Part shown: piece after piece, positions 1 to 11,924 of the stretch
Layout of the letters: each line of letters opens with the position of its first letter
Position numbering within the stretch: position 1 is the first letter of the stretch
Source of the DNA: Allodiplogaster sudhausi
Lineage: Eukaryota; Nematoda; Chromadorea; Rhabditida; Diplogasteridae
NCBI GenBank assembly: GCA_945643635.1
Contig: CALZFC010000004.1
Span: forward strand, 3,348,001-3,412,000
Reading direction: 5' to 3'
DNA: 64,000 nt
The notes under the pieces: generated by a model
Told to the model about the DNA's origin: nothing
Databases searched by the model: none
The model's input: the letters and a program-made list of their open reading frames with translations, nothing else
Program-made: the position numbers and the translations under genes

Positions 1-72
1 CTACTCGTCTTCTTTCTTTTACATCTGCATCTGATCACGGCAGAGGTATGGTTGTGATAAGATAAGCAATAG

Positions 73-2046
73 ACATCATTTGTATGCTACTTCATTGTGA
101 GCAATAATATCAATCTGAACAAAGGTTTGCATTTGAAATTGAAGAGCCAAGTGTCATTCGTTCGGCATGATCTTTCGGGCACCTTGTCTATCGAAGCGAT
201 CAATGAGATCACCAGAACGAACCGGTCCTTTCTTCGTGCCTGCGCTTGCTCTTGCATTCGTGTAAGTTCAAGAAAAGTTTACGTTTCTTCACCAGTTTAA
301 CGTTAATGTACACAAAGAGCATATTTATACGTTTTTCTTTCAATATTAAAGCTTAAATTGCAAATATCTAGCATACATATGTACATATGTATATCATCTT
401 ACTAGCGCATATGCATATCTTGTTGCTGGAACGAAGTATTATATTAAAGGAATTATTTTTCCTTGATCATGTTCCTAGAATGCGCGTATTTAGAACGATA
501 CTTGCTCCGTATTTGCTCCCGACACGACGAGATCATTCTGCCTCTACTACGCATGGAATGGGAAAGTGCCTTCTGATCTTCACGAAGTCTGGCGCTTCAA
601 CAGAACACAATATCAGTGCTCTATGACGCAACCGAGAAGTGCAAGAACTAATCAAGGCTTGTTAAAAAATAGATGTTTGTTCTCTCTTGCAACTCAATTC
701 ATTACAGAGGAGTTAACATCAAACCTAGCAGCTTCCAAGACAGCTGCACCGGCAACATCAACGGTGCAGTCATCCTCTTTCGAACTTAATCCAGGACTCA
801 CTCGAATCACAATGGTAAACCGAAGCTACTCGACAAACTGGGAAAAAACCTCACGAATCACTAACAATCCAGAGACAATGTATACGATAAAATCAGAACG
901 AATGAAGCGTCCTACAACACATCCGACAACACCCCAACGAACAGCCACATCATTAACCAGGATGGAACAACACCCAACCAGCCTGCCGCCTCTAAATTCA
1001 ACCGAGAATCGAACGATGATAACATCTGGAGACACCAGTGGAACCAACCCTACAACCGCGGAAGAAACCACACATACCACAAAAGATCCAGAGATAGCCT
1101 CAAGGAACCTAGAGCCCACCACGGACATGAAAAATAAAGACTCTGGATCAAAGAATCAGTCTACTACACATCCGCCTACACCCCAACGTACAGCCACATC
1201 ATTCTCCACGACGGAACAGCCCATAACCAGCCTGCCGCCTTTAAATTCAGCCGAGAATCCAACAACGACTACAACTGCAGCGACAACCGTGTTGCCTCCG
1301 GTTATTTTGCAAAATTGCATTATGCAAAGGGTGATCTCTTTTTTTGAAGCAATAGTGAAAACTCTTCTTTATGAGTGTTTTAATTATATTTAGTTTTTGT
1401 TCAAACTGCAGCTGATTCGTTCTGATGTATTTTTCTACAAGTAAGTCAATAAATTTTGAGAAAAATAGATAACAGACCATAGTTATTCAGTATTCCTCTT
1501 CTCGCCATCCTTCTTCCTTTCTTCCTTTCAGTGCATCCCGACATGGTCCGAATGGTCGGCGTGGAGCGGCGACTGTTCCCGGCCGTGTGGCTTGTGCGGA
1601 AATCAAACGCGCACGCGCGTCTGCACCTCAAGCTGCCAATGCAGGTTCTTTGTAAACACACACACAAACACACAGAACATATTCTACGAGTAAGTATCGC
1701 AAACATGTACTAAATCAACTACTTGGAGTCCTACAGAACTGCTTCGTTCCGAACATATTATTACAATTTCGCATATTGTCTACTAAATCGTTCACTTGCG
1801 TGTGACAGAAATTGTACGAAATTTGGATTAGTATCAACAAACATTTTATAATGAGAAGAAGATCTTGTATAATTTTCAATGATAATAACAATTTTAAATG
1901 CTGAAAATTTGAATCATAAAATAGATATAAATTCTAGCGATCACGACACTGAGACGGAGCCCTGCGGCCCACGTGAGCCATGCACTAATGGGGGGCTCAC
2001 TTGCTGCTATCCGCACAGAATCACCGCTCATCAAATTTGCGCATGA
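73..2046 (+). CDS. Secreted mucin-like protein with C-terminal thrombospondin type 1 domain (3' part of gene)
   Basis: Four exons join in frame: about 73-261, 494-1300, 1532-1644 and 1938-2046 (TGA). Exon 1 ends CGT|gtaagt. Exon 2 opens NDTCSVFAPDTTRSFC and then becomes a Thr/Ser/Pro-rich linker holding two copies of a TTHPxTPQRTATS repeat, as in O-glycosylated mucin stalks. Exon 3 encodes a TSP1 core (TWSEWSAWSGDCSRPCG, RTRVCTSSCQC), and exon 4 gives ETEPCGPREPC...LTCC and the stop. This WSxW/RTR/CC pattern is typical of nematode extracellular TSP1 proteins, so secretion or surface display is inferred. The signal peptide is not seen and probably lies upstream of the window. Exon 1 start (acceptor GCAATAG) is the weakest boundary. 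The long minus-strand frame over the Thr-rich region is a shadow. Confidence 0.72.
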
Positions 2047-2686
2047 TTGACGGCAATATCGATGGAATCTTGCTGTTGGATGACGTATTTCCTATGAAGC
2101 ACTCCATGTATTTCCTTAATAGATCTGTAGATAAAATATGTGAAGCACCCGATCAAGAATTCCAGAATCGATCATGTGATTGATGTTAAACATGCATTGA
2201 AAAAAATGTCCTGAGATTCCACAGAGCCAACAACTTTGAAAACAAAATTACGATGGCTGACGAAAAGGTTTTCGATATTGTAATGTATTTTTCACGAAAT
2301 ATTCTGTTGTATTGTTTCCATTTATTGTTGCGCTGTGGGCCTTTCAGTAAGAAAAGGCACTCAACACCACTAACGGGTGCTGCAATCAAACTACTAATAA
2401 GCATTTACAACAATAGAAAATATGATAGGTACTATATGTATGTACATATGTATGTATGTACTAGGTAAGATACATATATTCTTACGCCGACATGCAGTTT
2501 GTATCATACAGTTATTAGAATCTGAAGAAAAATGATGAAATAGTCGACCAGCAAAAGTCTCCTAGACGATGGTCAAAACAGGGAGAAATGAATTTGTGCA
2601 CACACACATTATACACGGAAATTGGCAAACGTTTCTTTTCTCCGTTCTCAACTCATCTTCTCTTCGTTGAACCAATGAACAGATGA
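2047..2686. other. AT-rich intergenic stretch between convergent TSP1 and CAP genes
   Basis: The two flanking genes end toward each other here. I see no coding island, only AT-rich sequence with short ATGTACATAC-type repeats near 2435-2460. Confidence 0.4.
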
Positions 2687-3259
2687 TCAACAACGATAAT
2701 AGACAAAGAAAGGTAGCTGGACAGGTGTGTAGACGTTCTCGTTGAGAAAGTTCCCGCTAAAAACGATTGGTTCTTTTTGTTGTTGTTCTGACAAAAAAAA
2801 ACGCTATTTCATGCCTTTTTCACTCGTGAAAAAAGTAAAAAAAATATATAAAAAGCGAAAAAAAAACTCAAAACACTTACGGCGGCGTATACTGGCAAAC
2901 GACGTGGACTTCCGTGCCCGCAGCACAAGAAGTGATGCCACAGCCGATCGCCGTCATTGTCGACCATGCCATCTGTTGAAGCGATTGCAATATTCAGGGT
3001 AGAAAAAGTCAGTTTATGAAATCATTCGATACTTTTGGAAGTCTAAAATGCAATAAAGAAGGATGCAAAAATAAGGCCAGAAGGAGGCTATAAGAAGGCT
3101 AGAAGATGGCAAGAAGAAGTAGCGTCTTCTAGCCTGCGTAGCGTGCCCGATGCCCGTGTCGAAGGTGGCCTGCGTGAGCTGGATGGTCGCCCAGCCAAAC
3201 GACTGGAACTCGGACGCCCACGCTAGCGATGCCGCCTCTCCTTGCCCGGCGATTGGGAG
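2687..3259 (-). CDS. CAP/SCP-domain protein (venom-allergen-like/CRISP family), C-terminal half
   Basis: Three minus-strand exons: 3259-3134, 2972-2881 and 2756-2687 (TGA). Exon 1 gives EFQSFGWATIQLTQATFDTG and IGHATQ. Exon 2 gives MAWSTMTAIGCGITSC and VVCQYTPP. Exon 3 gives GNFLNENVYTP. These match, in order, the CAP signatures GHxTQxxW, IGCG and VCxYxPxGNxxxxxVY. The first intron has a GC donor (ACGCAG|gctaga) and the second a strong one (CCGCC|gtaagt), phase 2. CAP proteins are secreted and abundant in nematodes. The N-terminal half (first helices, catalytic-like His/Glu region, signal peptide) was not found upstream, so the gene may be broken or its first exons distant. The end VYTPVQLPFFVYYRC lacks the usual final Cys-rich tail. 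Confidence 0.75.
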
Positions 3260-3329
3260 CTGTAAAACTGCTTTTTTTTTAAAGAACGATATTAATAAAG
3301 TAAAAAGAAGCTTAAATAGCTTCATTAAA

Positions 3330-4760
3330 CTTCATTAATGCCTCGAACCAACCGGATAAGACTCTTAAAATCTTGATAAAAGCCTGAGTGAAAAAGAAAT
3401 GAGAAAAGAAAAGAAATGTCCTTCGGGCGCTCATAAATAGGCCCTCACCCCTGCCAGTAAACAACATTTAAATAGGTAGAGTCCTTCAAAACACGCACCC
3501 GTGGCTGATTGCATACATAGGAGTTATCTCTGAACTCTCCACCCCCCCCCCACTATTCATCCCCTTTTCAAACAAAGCCATAAGCGGAACCTGAATTTCG
3601 CTAATCGCGTCGCTCTAACACTGCATATGATCAAGCTAGAATGATCGTTTCACGAATTGTCTGACGGTCAGACTTCCTGAGATATGTGAGGAAAAGCACC
3701 AAAAGTGGTATTTCTTATTGATTTTAAAAATTAATATTTAATTCGCGCTCTTTTGTCTTAACAATGACATAGGAGAGATGTGTGTGAAATATTTATTGCA
3801 CTTTGTTGCCCGGCTCCATGCTTCTCCATTGCACGCGCTGCCTATTCTACGAAGTCGTATGTATCTATGTATTTAAATGCAGCGAACCGATACCACCTCG
3901 AATTACCCCCCCCCCTCCCCGATTGTTGTTACCGCTCGATTTTGACAAAGCGTGCTTTCATTCTCTAATTTACTTTTTTTTCTTTGCAAACAAATGTGTC
4001 ATTTTTTTTAACTTTGAGTGATTTCACTCTTAAAAAAGGTGTCTGGGAGACATTGGTACATAGGCGAGAAGGACAAATAGTGAGCTTTGAAAAGAGAGTG
4101 AGAGATTGAGAGAGAAAGAGAGACACAAAAGGTCGGCAGCTTGAAAATGGATGTATACATATATATGTAGCAAGAGACATGCTAGAGCCAATGAGAAAGA
4201 CAGACACACAGATTTTAGAGAGAGAGAGAGAGAGTGAGAGGGAGAGACAGAGAGAGAATGACGGACTATAGGGAGTGAGAAAGGGGGTGGGAGATGAGTG
4301 AGACAGACAGATTCAAGTGTCATAGAGACTGCAAGGGAGAGCTAATGACAGAGATGGAGTTGATGAGGGAAGGAGACTTAAGACCCCCCCCCCACCTTGA
4401 GAGAGACAGTGGCCATTGAGTTTTGAGAGAGGCAGAGTAGTAAATGAACGAGAAAAGATGGAGGAATCATGGAGAGTGACGGTTGTAGCGCATTGATGAC
4501 GCCACTGAGGAAGGCATTGAGCGGTCAAACGACAATGTCAATGACTTTGACGAGCGATTGAAGCGGCTAACCTAAGCTGAAAATATTCATGATGTCAAGA
4601 CGAACAACTTTTTACTCACACTTTAATTATCTGTGCTATGTATGAAATGTGTCGGATTACGGTTCTTAAAATCAGCAGCTGCCGTGATGGCTGAAGGGGC
4701 GCTCTCATTAGTTTCGTTACGTTTTCACTGTTAGTCGGATGGCGCCAGCCAGCGACCACG
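3330..4760. other. Non-coding stretch with GA-rich tracts and homopolymers
   Basis: This holds a (GA)n-rich tract at about 4080-4440, C-runs near 3541-3551 and 3906-3917 and again at 4383-4391. No convincing exon of the neighbouring CAP gene was found here, although its missing N-terminal exons would be expected in this interval. Confidence 0.4.
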
Positions 4761-4812
4761 TAGTATGCCAACGTATTCAGCTTTGTTACAGGTGCAATTA
4801 AGCGAGACTAAC

Positions 4813-4877
4813 CTGCCTGGACCTTCAATTCCTTTTGAAATATCATTGTACTCTTTCAGCAGTCTCTGGTACGCCAT
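4813..4877 (-). CDS. Possible first coding exon, minus strand (unrecognised)
   Basis: An ATG at 4877-4875 opens a 21-codon frame, MAYQRLLKEYNDISKGIEGP, that ends at a good donor (GGCAG|gttagt), phase 2. The amphipathic MxxxRLxKEY start resembles the N-termini of ubiquitin-conjugating enzymes, but that is only a resemblance. No following exon could be joined with confidence: the piece after the acceptor near 4509 does not look like an E2 fold. Confidence 0.3.
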
Positions 4878-5262
4878 GTTGGCTACTATTTTTATATTCC
4901 GCCCAGTACTTTCACTTGAAACAGCTGTTTTATATGATTATCCTTATATAATTACTACTACACGTGCTTGCCTTTCCAGCGTCAGAACCTCTCACAATCA
5001 GTTTCTTTGACTGTAATGTGTGAATTATGCTCATATCATTCATTACGTCTAAATCACCGCTTCCCACCCCCCCCCCTTCGTTTTGCTAAATTTCACCACG
5101 CAAATGGTAGTCGACATGTGAACAACTTGAACTTTTATTCTATTTTTAGCTTTTTGGCATTCGCGTGCAAGTTTGAATCATTCTGGGTTTTCCGGAGTGA
5201 TTCGAGTAAGTAAAAGCGTATTTATATTTAAAATTATTTATATTTAAATCATGCATATTTAG

Positions 5263-5467
5263 AATAGATTACGATATGAGCAAAGAGTCGGAATGCGATT
5301 TGGCGTACGCAAAGGACGTCTCCTTCATCGTTCAACTCGTTCGTCTCCTCTTTGGCATCATCTCCACCGCTGCCGAATTCACTATCATTGCTACAATAAT
5401 CCATCATAAATGGAAAGCACCATATAATTCCTTCTTCTTCAAGCTATTCGTCACTGGAGCTCTTTGT
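5263..5467 (+). CDS. First coding exon of a nematode 7TM chemoreceptor (Srg/Srv-like)
   Basis: After a TATTTAG acceptor, an ATG at 5276 opens 64 codons ending at TGT|gtgagc, phase 0. The peptide has a short polar N-terminus and one clear membrane segment (FGIISTAAEFTIIATII). It then has HHKW and YNSFFFKLFVTGAL, the pattern seen after TM1 in Srg/Srv-type receptors. The acceptor 13 bases before the ATG suits trans-splicing or a 5'UTR intron. No exons for TM2-TM7 were found downstream: the next kilobase is AT-rich and belongs to a duplicated block. The gene is therefore probably truncated. Family assignment below the level of serpentine receptor is uncertain. Confidence 0.5.
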
Positions 5468-5699
5468 GTGAGCTTCGTTACATTTCATCATTTATTCTTA
5501 TAATATCCTTTGGAATTGCATTATTTATTCTTCTAACATCTGTTCTTCTTATAAGATCCGTTATGTTGACTAAAAGGTGATAAAGTAGGAAGGAATCTCT
5601 TATGCACTGCTGTCAGATCATGCGAGATAGTATGTATAAATAAGGCGAATTTCAGAATCCTCTCTTATTTCTGCTGAATGTGATTCCACTGGCACTCGC

Positions 5700-6350
5700 G
5701 AACTCTACGCCAATAGATCTGAAGATATTTTTACATGATATTTAAAAAAAGGAAATAGCAACAACAAAAAACAATTTTTTTTTAACAACAAATATAAAGA
5801 GGCTCTGGTAAAAATGCGCTTAATATTTAGGACGGGATTTTCTACTATTGATCTGAGGTTTGGATGAACAAAGCAGTAATAGAGAAAGAGAATAAGATAG
5901 AATGATGCTCACTGAATTTCTCAATGCCATCGCAAGGGACGCAAGTTGTGCTAATTAGCAAGTGGAAGGGGTGCATAATTAAAGTACTAATTGGAATATA
6001 ATTAGCATATAAATACGATCATCTTTTGCAGTCGAGAATGGTTGTGAGACTGTACGTAAGATGTGGAGCTAATTAAATCCGTTTAGGCCTGAACCAACTT
6101 GCGATGCACGTTCACCTTGAGGCAGTTGCATACATTTTGAAATGGATTCTCTTTATCAGGCACAAAGTTGGAAGTGTTGAGCAAGAACCAATCCAGTTTT
6201 AATGCTAATTCATAGTCATGAGCTTCAATGCCGTATCGCACCGTAATATAAGTATGCAATGATAAATGTAGTTTGAGAAAAATCCAAAACCACCTCTCGC
6301 ACTACCCGCTCGTCGTAAGCAGAAATTTTTTTTAAAGAATAATAAAGTGA
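5700..6350. repeat. Segmental duplication copy 1 (pair with 20557-21200)
   Basis: Long stretches match the second copy in order and orientation. They include AATGCGCTTAATATTTA, CTCAATGCCATCGCAAGGGA, GTGCTAATTAGC and CTGAACCAACTTGCGATGC. No open frame is preserved in both copies. Confidence 0.7.
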
Positions 6351-6652
6351 AAAAACGGGTAATAATGAGAATAAAAAACTAAATTTATTTTTTATTTATA
6401 ATTGTTGTTGGAAAGAGTAGTTATACTGAGTAAAAGTGACGAGAATATTATTATTACTTATAAAAATTATTATTTCCAATTTTTCCTCCTGAAATGAAAA
6501 CAAAAAATATTAATTGCAAATTTGAGAGAAAAATAATAATTGAGAACAATAGAATCTTTTTTATATCATCTCATAGTGACTTCGTGAATACTGCTTGAAA
6601 TACGTCTTATGCGATTCTGTATAAAAAAAAGTTTTATCCGGTTAATCAAGGC

Positions 6653-6850
6653 TTAGTGAATGGTCGAGGGATCCAGAATGGGAGGGATTTCGAAGATTCT
6701 TCGCCAGCCGGAATCTGACGAAGTGGCCGCAGACATTGGGCTCTTATTCTGGCGAGCCCATCGTTTCTCCAGAATCAGCGTCGATAGATTGGATTTGGCA
6801 GTGGTCGATCGCGGGGCGGGTCGTGCATCGATTCTGTATACCATGCCCAA
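6653..6850 (-). CDS. GC-rich coding-like exon, strand unresolved (unrecognised)
   Basis: A GC-rich island with two good readings. On minus, an acceptor TATACAG near 6835 leads into a Ser/Thr-rich polar frame (APRSTTAKSNLSTLILEKRW, SAATSSDSGWRRIFEIPP) that ends in a stop, as a terminal exon would. On plus, a frame reads ILRQPESDEVAADIGLLFW. Minus is preferred because it has both an acceptor and a stop. Neither reading is recognised. Confidence 0.25.
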   Translation of the reverse strand: MGMVYRIDARPAPRSTTAKSNLSTLILEKRWARQNKSPMSAATSSDSGWRRIFEIPPILDPSTIH

Positions 6851-7176
6851 TATATACAATAATGTAATGGAATTGAATTAGAGATGCGAAGCAGTTAGTG
6901 GAGTCGCAAATAATTATGATATTCACTACAATTAATACTATCTTAGCAATAAAAACTAAATGTCAGATAAATAAAACATTATATTTCAAGATTCAATGTA
7001 CATATGTATGTACATACATTGATGGTTAAGAATGGCGTGACTTCATCGAATTACTCCATTTAAACAAGCTGCGATGATATTTTTCACGTTTCAAATTTAA
7101 TTCATCTCCTCTCTATTCTTTGATCGCGGTGAAGTCGGCCGGTCAGCCCCTCTTCATCGCTGTTCAGCACACGCTC

Positions 7177-7250
7177 CTGCGAGGTGGCGCCGCCTTTCGT
7201 CGACGTCCTCTTTCGTGTCCACGCCGATGTCAAGGGAACGGTTGGCAAAT
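7177..7250 (+). CDS. Possible terminal exon, plus strand (unrecognised)
   Basis: After the acceptor CGCTGTTCAG at 7167-7176, one frame reads TRSCEVAPPFVDVLFRVHAD then VKGTVGK and a stop. It is a GC-rich island in AT-rich surroundings. No upstream exon could be linked to it, and the minus strand is also partly open. Confidence 0.2.
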
Positions 7251-7389
7251 AAAACAGAACAATCAATTGTACGTCACGGAAGAAAATTGAAGATAATAAT
7301 ACTTTACAAAACGAATAATAATTTGATAAAAGTAATACAAATGTTCCGAATATGCATTGCTGAATATGTATTTTGAATTATGATCACCT

Positions 7390-7640
7390 AGGACCACAGC
7401 GTGAGAGAGAGAAAGAGAGAGAGAGAGAGCGAAAGAGAGAAGGTGTGAGAGGGAGGGAAATAGAGATAGAGGGAGAGATAAAGAGAGAGCAAGATGCAGA
7501 GAGATAAGGGAAATGCGAAATTGAGAAAGCAGGAGAGTGCGAGAAAGAAGGAGAGAGATAGAGAGTGAGAGAGAGATAAAGAGAACGACAAACAGAGAGA
7601 AAAAAAGAGAGAGATAAAGGGAAATAAGACAGAAACAAAC
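7390..7640. repeat. GA-rich simple repeat
   Basis: About 250 bases of imperfect (GA)n on plus. The long Leu/Ser frames that cross it on minus are artefacts of the CT repeat. Confidence 0.85.
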
Positions 7641-8219
7641 AATGACAGAGATATGTGAGACAGCTTTTCTTTCGTTTGTTGCATTCCCTCGTTATCTTTC
7701 TACACACCGTGGTTTTTATGGCAGCACAAATAATATCACTGAATCGGAAAATACATTGCTGATTCTTCTCGGTTTTTTCGTAGGAATAATATCCCTTACT
7801 TCCACTACTACCACACATCAATCACATGTTTTTGCTAGACACTCACAATCAGGCTCCTAGGCAAATGTGTGTGTACCTCTCTCTCTCCCTGTATCTCTCT
7901 GCCCCTTTCTCTCTCTCTCTCTCTCTTCGTCCCTTCTCTCTCTCTCTTGCTCTCTCTTGCTCCCTCTCATGAGCGTTATTTTAACATTCAATTAGGACGC
8001 AGTATTGTCATTAGTGAAATTCCAATATTGGCATGGCCAGGTTGAAAAAGATTGAAGTACTTGGATAGAGACTGAGAGGAGACGTGGATTTCGTATCTAA
8101 TAATAGAACAATGAATTAAATTACAAAAATGGCAAGAACGGACAGAAAAATTGGTGATTTCGTTAGAATTGATGTAATTGCTCTATTCCTCGGAAGACCT
8201 TCTCCTAATAATTGCTTGG

Positions 8220-8350
8220 GCGGCCCTCGGCTGGGCGCCGGAGCCGAATCCGAATCCAGTCGGAGCCGAGGGGTCCGCCAGTCGAACCGCGACGCGCCAT
8301 CTCGCATCGCGCAGCGCGTGCCCGGCAAGCACAAAATCGGCACGCACTCA
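8220..8350 (-). pseudogene. Cysteine-module exon, type A, decayed copy
   Basis: Minus strand encodes ECVPILCLPGTRCAMRDGAS, the same C-x4-C-x2-GTRC spacing as the intact exon at 37925-37840. It then loses the final Cys (RFDWRT where the intact copy has RCVAV), because about ten bases are missing. The intron acceptor used by intact copies is also lost. It is the furthest copy downstream in the cassette array. Confidence 0.6.
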
Positions 8351-8875
8351 CACAGAAAAAATATTCGTAGTTTGTAGCGCGCGCCCAAAAGATTGAGGAA
8401 GAATTCGTGAAATGGGCGCCGCGGCGCCGAAATTTTTACGAATTCGATGTACAGTAAGAATTCGTAATCTGCGAGGCCGGCGGCCGGCAACTTGCCTGAT
8501 CCGTCTTGCATTTCAATATGATTCAGTCTCTCCACCACCTACCCTTGCAAATACTTTACTTACAATTAGGCTGATTATTATTCTTCTCTTGGGAACCAGT
8601 CGTCAAGGTCGAATTAGCTTTCTTGTCTCTCTCCACCGGCGCTTGCCTGTCTATGTAACCTTCTCAGACTTCGAGTGCGGAAACTTCTTTTAAAAGTCTA
8701 GTCTTTCAGACGTACTCTAATACAACCTTAAATAGCTCAAAGAAACCGCCTTTTTCTGTAGAACAATTTAGGGTAGAGAGAGACGCACCATAAGTCACGT
8801 TGAGCAGTAAAACTCGCGAAAAAACCTTTTGGCTCTTAGCGAAACTGGCACAGCTGGAGAGACCGAATTCGTAGA

Positions 8876-8877
<2 letters not shown>

Positions 8878-8914
<37 letters not shown>

Positions 8915-8940
8915 ATGTCTGTCTTTCTGTCTGTCTGTCT
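8878..8940. repeat. CT/TG simple repeat
   Basis: (CT)n followed by TGTC repeats. The frames across it encode only repeats and are not genes. Confidence 0.8.
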
Positions 8941-9056
8941 GTGTCTGTCTCTCTCACTGTCTATCCGCAGCGAGCAAGACAAGGGGTGCATGCATACTTG
9001 CAATGAATGTACATACAAACAATTGCATCGAATCCCATCATCACAACGGATCACAG

Positions 9057-9181
9057 GTTAGCTAAATTATCGACTTTTGTGAACTTTATTGGAATTTTAT
9101 TCCATTTCACTGTTGTTTTGTCACTGAAATGCCAAACGCAGTGAAATATTAACTTCACAAAAGCAAGATAATTAGCTAACT
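9057..9181. repeat. Small imperfect foldback
   Basis: GTTAGCTAAATTATCGACTT at the left pairs with an inverted copy ending ATAATTAGCTAAC at the right, with a few mismatches and about 70 bases between. Such a structure is typical of a small MITE or foldback. Confidence 0.5.
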
Positions 9182-9389
9182 TAATCCGTAGGATGGTGGG
9201 AGAGAGAGAGAGAGAGAGTGAGAGAGATGAGAGAGAAATCGATATAAACAAATTTTTTCTTGAGAAAGCTGTGAAATTAAGTGCGATTTTAAGCCGGATT
9301 AAAGGTGAGAGAGAGAGAGCGAGAGAGAGAGCGAGAGAGAGAGCGAAAAAGAGCGAGAGAATGAAGCAGAGGGTGTGTCACAAGGCTAG

Positions 9390-10130
9390 GTAATTAGATA
9401 TCGAAAAAGAGTGGTAATTAACATCAAAATTGTCCGAGAATATTAAAGAACAGCAAAAATGGCATGCGTTTCTGGGATCCTCCTGGAAGAGGCGTCGTTT
9501 TACAAATACTTCCTCGCATACGCACTAATTCTTCCTGCATCTTTTACGAATAGTATTAGTGTGTTGCTAATCATGCTAATATATTAGTGTCTCATTTCGT
9601 GAAATATCACGAATATTTTTTCTGTGTGCTTCAGTGTCGTTTGAGCTAGAAGAAGTACTGTAACTGGCTAAAGTCGAAAAAATTTTTTTCGTGATAATGG
9701 TTTAAATTGCCACTTGTGCTTATTATGTCTTAGTTTTCTTTTTTTTGGCTAGAATGGTCGTGACTCGAAATACATGGACATTGCGTTTAGTAGTTTTAGA
9801 AAGAATTCACAGTTCGAAACAAAGTATCTCAATGACCAGCATCCATATCTATTTAAGGATTAGAATGAGGACTTTTAACGCGAGATGAAAATAAGCTGAT
9901 TGTGAGATAGGTTCTGTTGGGAGGGACTTAAAACGACAGCGTACAATTAAATGAAAAAGTTCATATCTAAACTCTGCGAAAAGATTATCATCGAAGGAAC
10001 AATCGTTTCATTTTTTCGATTGTCATAGAAACCGGGTCATATTATATGGACATTTTTGTCTATATACATATTACAGAGAGAAAATTCTTTATAATTTTAG
10101 AATTATAAAAACATATAGTCCCACCCAGGA
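9390..10130. other. Non-coding stretch with part of a duplicated block
   Basis: Positions 9640-9790 match 17985-18135 closely (shared GATAATGGTTTA, GCCACTTGTGCTTATTATG, ACTCGAAATACATGGACATT). The rest is AT-rich, with no exon seen. Confidence 0.6.
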
Positions 10131-10259
10131 TCTTGGTACCAAGGACGCTTCCAAATTCATCTCTGTGTTGTTCGCCTGTTCCTCCGATCGGCGACTACTC
10201 TTCTCGAGAAAACACAGTTCAACGACGAGTACGGAAACAGTTCCGCAGGGTTCGAGAGG

Positions 10260-10560
10260 AGAAAGTGTGATAGAGAGAGAGAGAGAGAAGGAGACAGAGA
10301 TGGAGGAAGTGGAAGACGGAGAGAGATAAAGAGAGAAAGAGAGTGAGAGAGAGAAAGAGAGTGAGAGAGAGAAAGAGAGAAAGAGAGTGAGAGAGAAAGA
10401 GAGAATGAGAGCGAGAGAGAGGGAAGAAGGAACAGGAAGAAAGAGGTGAACATAGAGAGAAAGAGAGTGAGATCAAATTAGATCGAGAGGGAGGGGAAAG
10501 AGGAAGAAAGATGGAGAGAATGAGAGAATGAGAGAGAGAGAGAGAGAGAGAGAGAGGTGA
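10260..10560. repeat. GA-rich simple repeat
   Basis: About 300 bases of imperfect (GA)n. The flanking block at 10140-10260 is a diverged copy of the blocks at 13385, 15020 and 22020. Confidence 0.85.
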
Positions 10561-11279
10561 GCGTTGAGAGAACCCGCCCGCCATTTTTCAAGAAGTACCT
10601 GTTCCAAACTTCACAAGCTTCCTCAGACTATTTCAGTTGGAAAAATCATCCAAATCTCGTAGGCCATGTGAAAATATTTTATTAGAAGTCAATAAGAGTA
10701 TTTGATATTGTAAAAATATTCTATGAATATGCCTGGCTGCGCAGTTGGAGAGAGTGAACGTGAGAGGGAGAGCAACGATCGGAAGACATTAAGTCAGCGA
10801 AGAGATCGTGGCAGATTCGGCTGAACAAATGCGATTCTTTTAACGTGTACATTCATTTGTTCTTAAATTTACATATCTAATTCGACTCTAATTCGACGCT
10901 GACAATGAATAGAGAAATTTCCCCGACTGTTCTTTTAATCAGAATTAAAGTTGTATTTTATTTAAAGGTCGTTTTATCAAGCAAGATCTTAATGATTTGA
11001 AAATCAATAAGTACGCGCATATATGTACATTCACACTGTTTGGATGTTGTACTATTGATTTACATTTTAAATTCTGGCAAAAATGACCGCTACAGCGCAT
11101 CGTTATTGTTGCAACAACTTATAATAAAAGTGGGAGAAATAAAACTACCTGAGCTTTCCTTTTAATGAGTGATGTCACATGGAAAACGTGATGGATAGTC
11201 ATTTGAACATCATAACATATAATCTAACAAAAAGTATATGGCATTAATAGCCATACGGACCGGATGAGAGAGTTATCGA

Positions 11280-11280
11280 G

Positions 11281-11325
<45 letters not shown>

Positions 11326-11360
11326 AGGGAGATTGAGTAAGGGAGAGAGAGAAAGAAAGC
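11280..11360. repeat. GA simple repeat
   Basis: Near-perfect (GA)n of about 40 bases followed by imperfect units. Confidence 0.85.
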
Positions 11361-11444
11361 TAGAGCGACAAAATAGTGTGTGCTTTAAGGAGAATCTACG
11401 CGTTCTGTGCATTAGAGTAATCGCACTTGGGTAAGTTCAATCAT

Positions 11445-11530
11445 AGGGAAAAAGAACGAAATAACTGCACGGAGAACGGGAGGCACAACATCGGCACGCA
11501 CTTCGGCGCCGTCTCGGCTGGGAGAAGCGG
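11445..11530 (-). pseudogene. Cysteine-module exon, type A, truncated copy
   Basis: Minus strand begins with the conserved exon start (acceptor region CTTCTCCCAG, then GCGCCGAAGTGCGTG) and reads PKCVPMLCLP. The frame then turns into unrelated sequence, so GTRC and the last Cys are gone. Confidence 0.5.
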
Positions 11531-11924
11531 GATACTGTAGACTAGTTGTCAGAAAAAATAGTAATAAAGTAAATACAAATATAATAAAATAAAAATAGAT
11601 ATGCAATGCTATGAATTTTGTTTCAACTTTGGGTCGACAGTACCCGAAACGAAGAAGGAAAGTCGAGGTGAAAAATGGGCATTCGAACTTCAATATTTCT
11701 TGAGAGAAAAAAGAGTCAACGCTTGAGGGAAAAAAATGGAAACTGGCTCTATTCAAGTGAAGGCTTCCCAACGAATTATGGGCGTCTCATGCAAAATAAT
11801 GGCATCCCATCTTATTTGTTAATTTTCACATTATCTAGAATATTTTTTTATTTAATTATGAACTCCTGGAAAGAACAAGATCGTTGAATTCCAATAGTGT
11901 CTTATTATTGATGATGATGTGCCA

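Noticed and set aside
826..1128. 100-codon minus-strand frame across the Thr-rich region
   Set aside because: It is the shadow of the ACN-rich codons of the plus-strand TSP1 gene, which has matching splice sites and a domain.
7384..7821. Long Leu/Ser/Phe frames over GA/CT tracts (also near 10157, 29231, 49139, 51094 and 54459)
   Set aside because: The (CT)n repeat is stop-free in several frames and translates to SLSLSLS. No splice sites, start context or family motif support any of them.
8116..8538. 140-codon minus-strand frame
   Set aside because: Only its middle (the type A cysteine module) is meaningful. The rest is read-through of intronic sequence on both sides.
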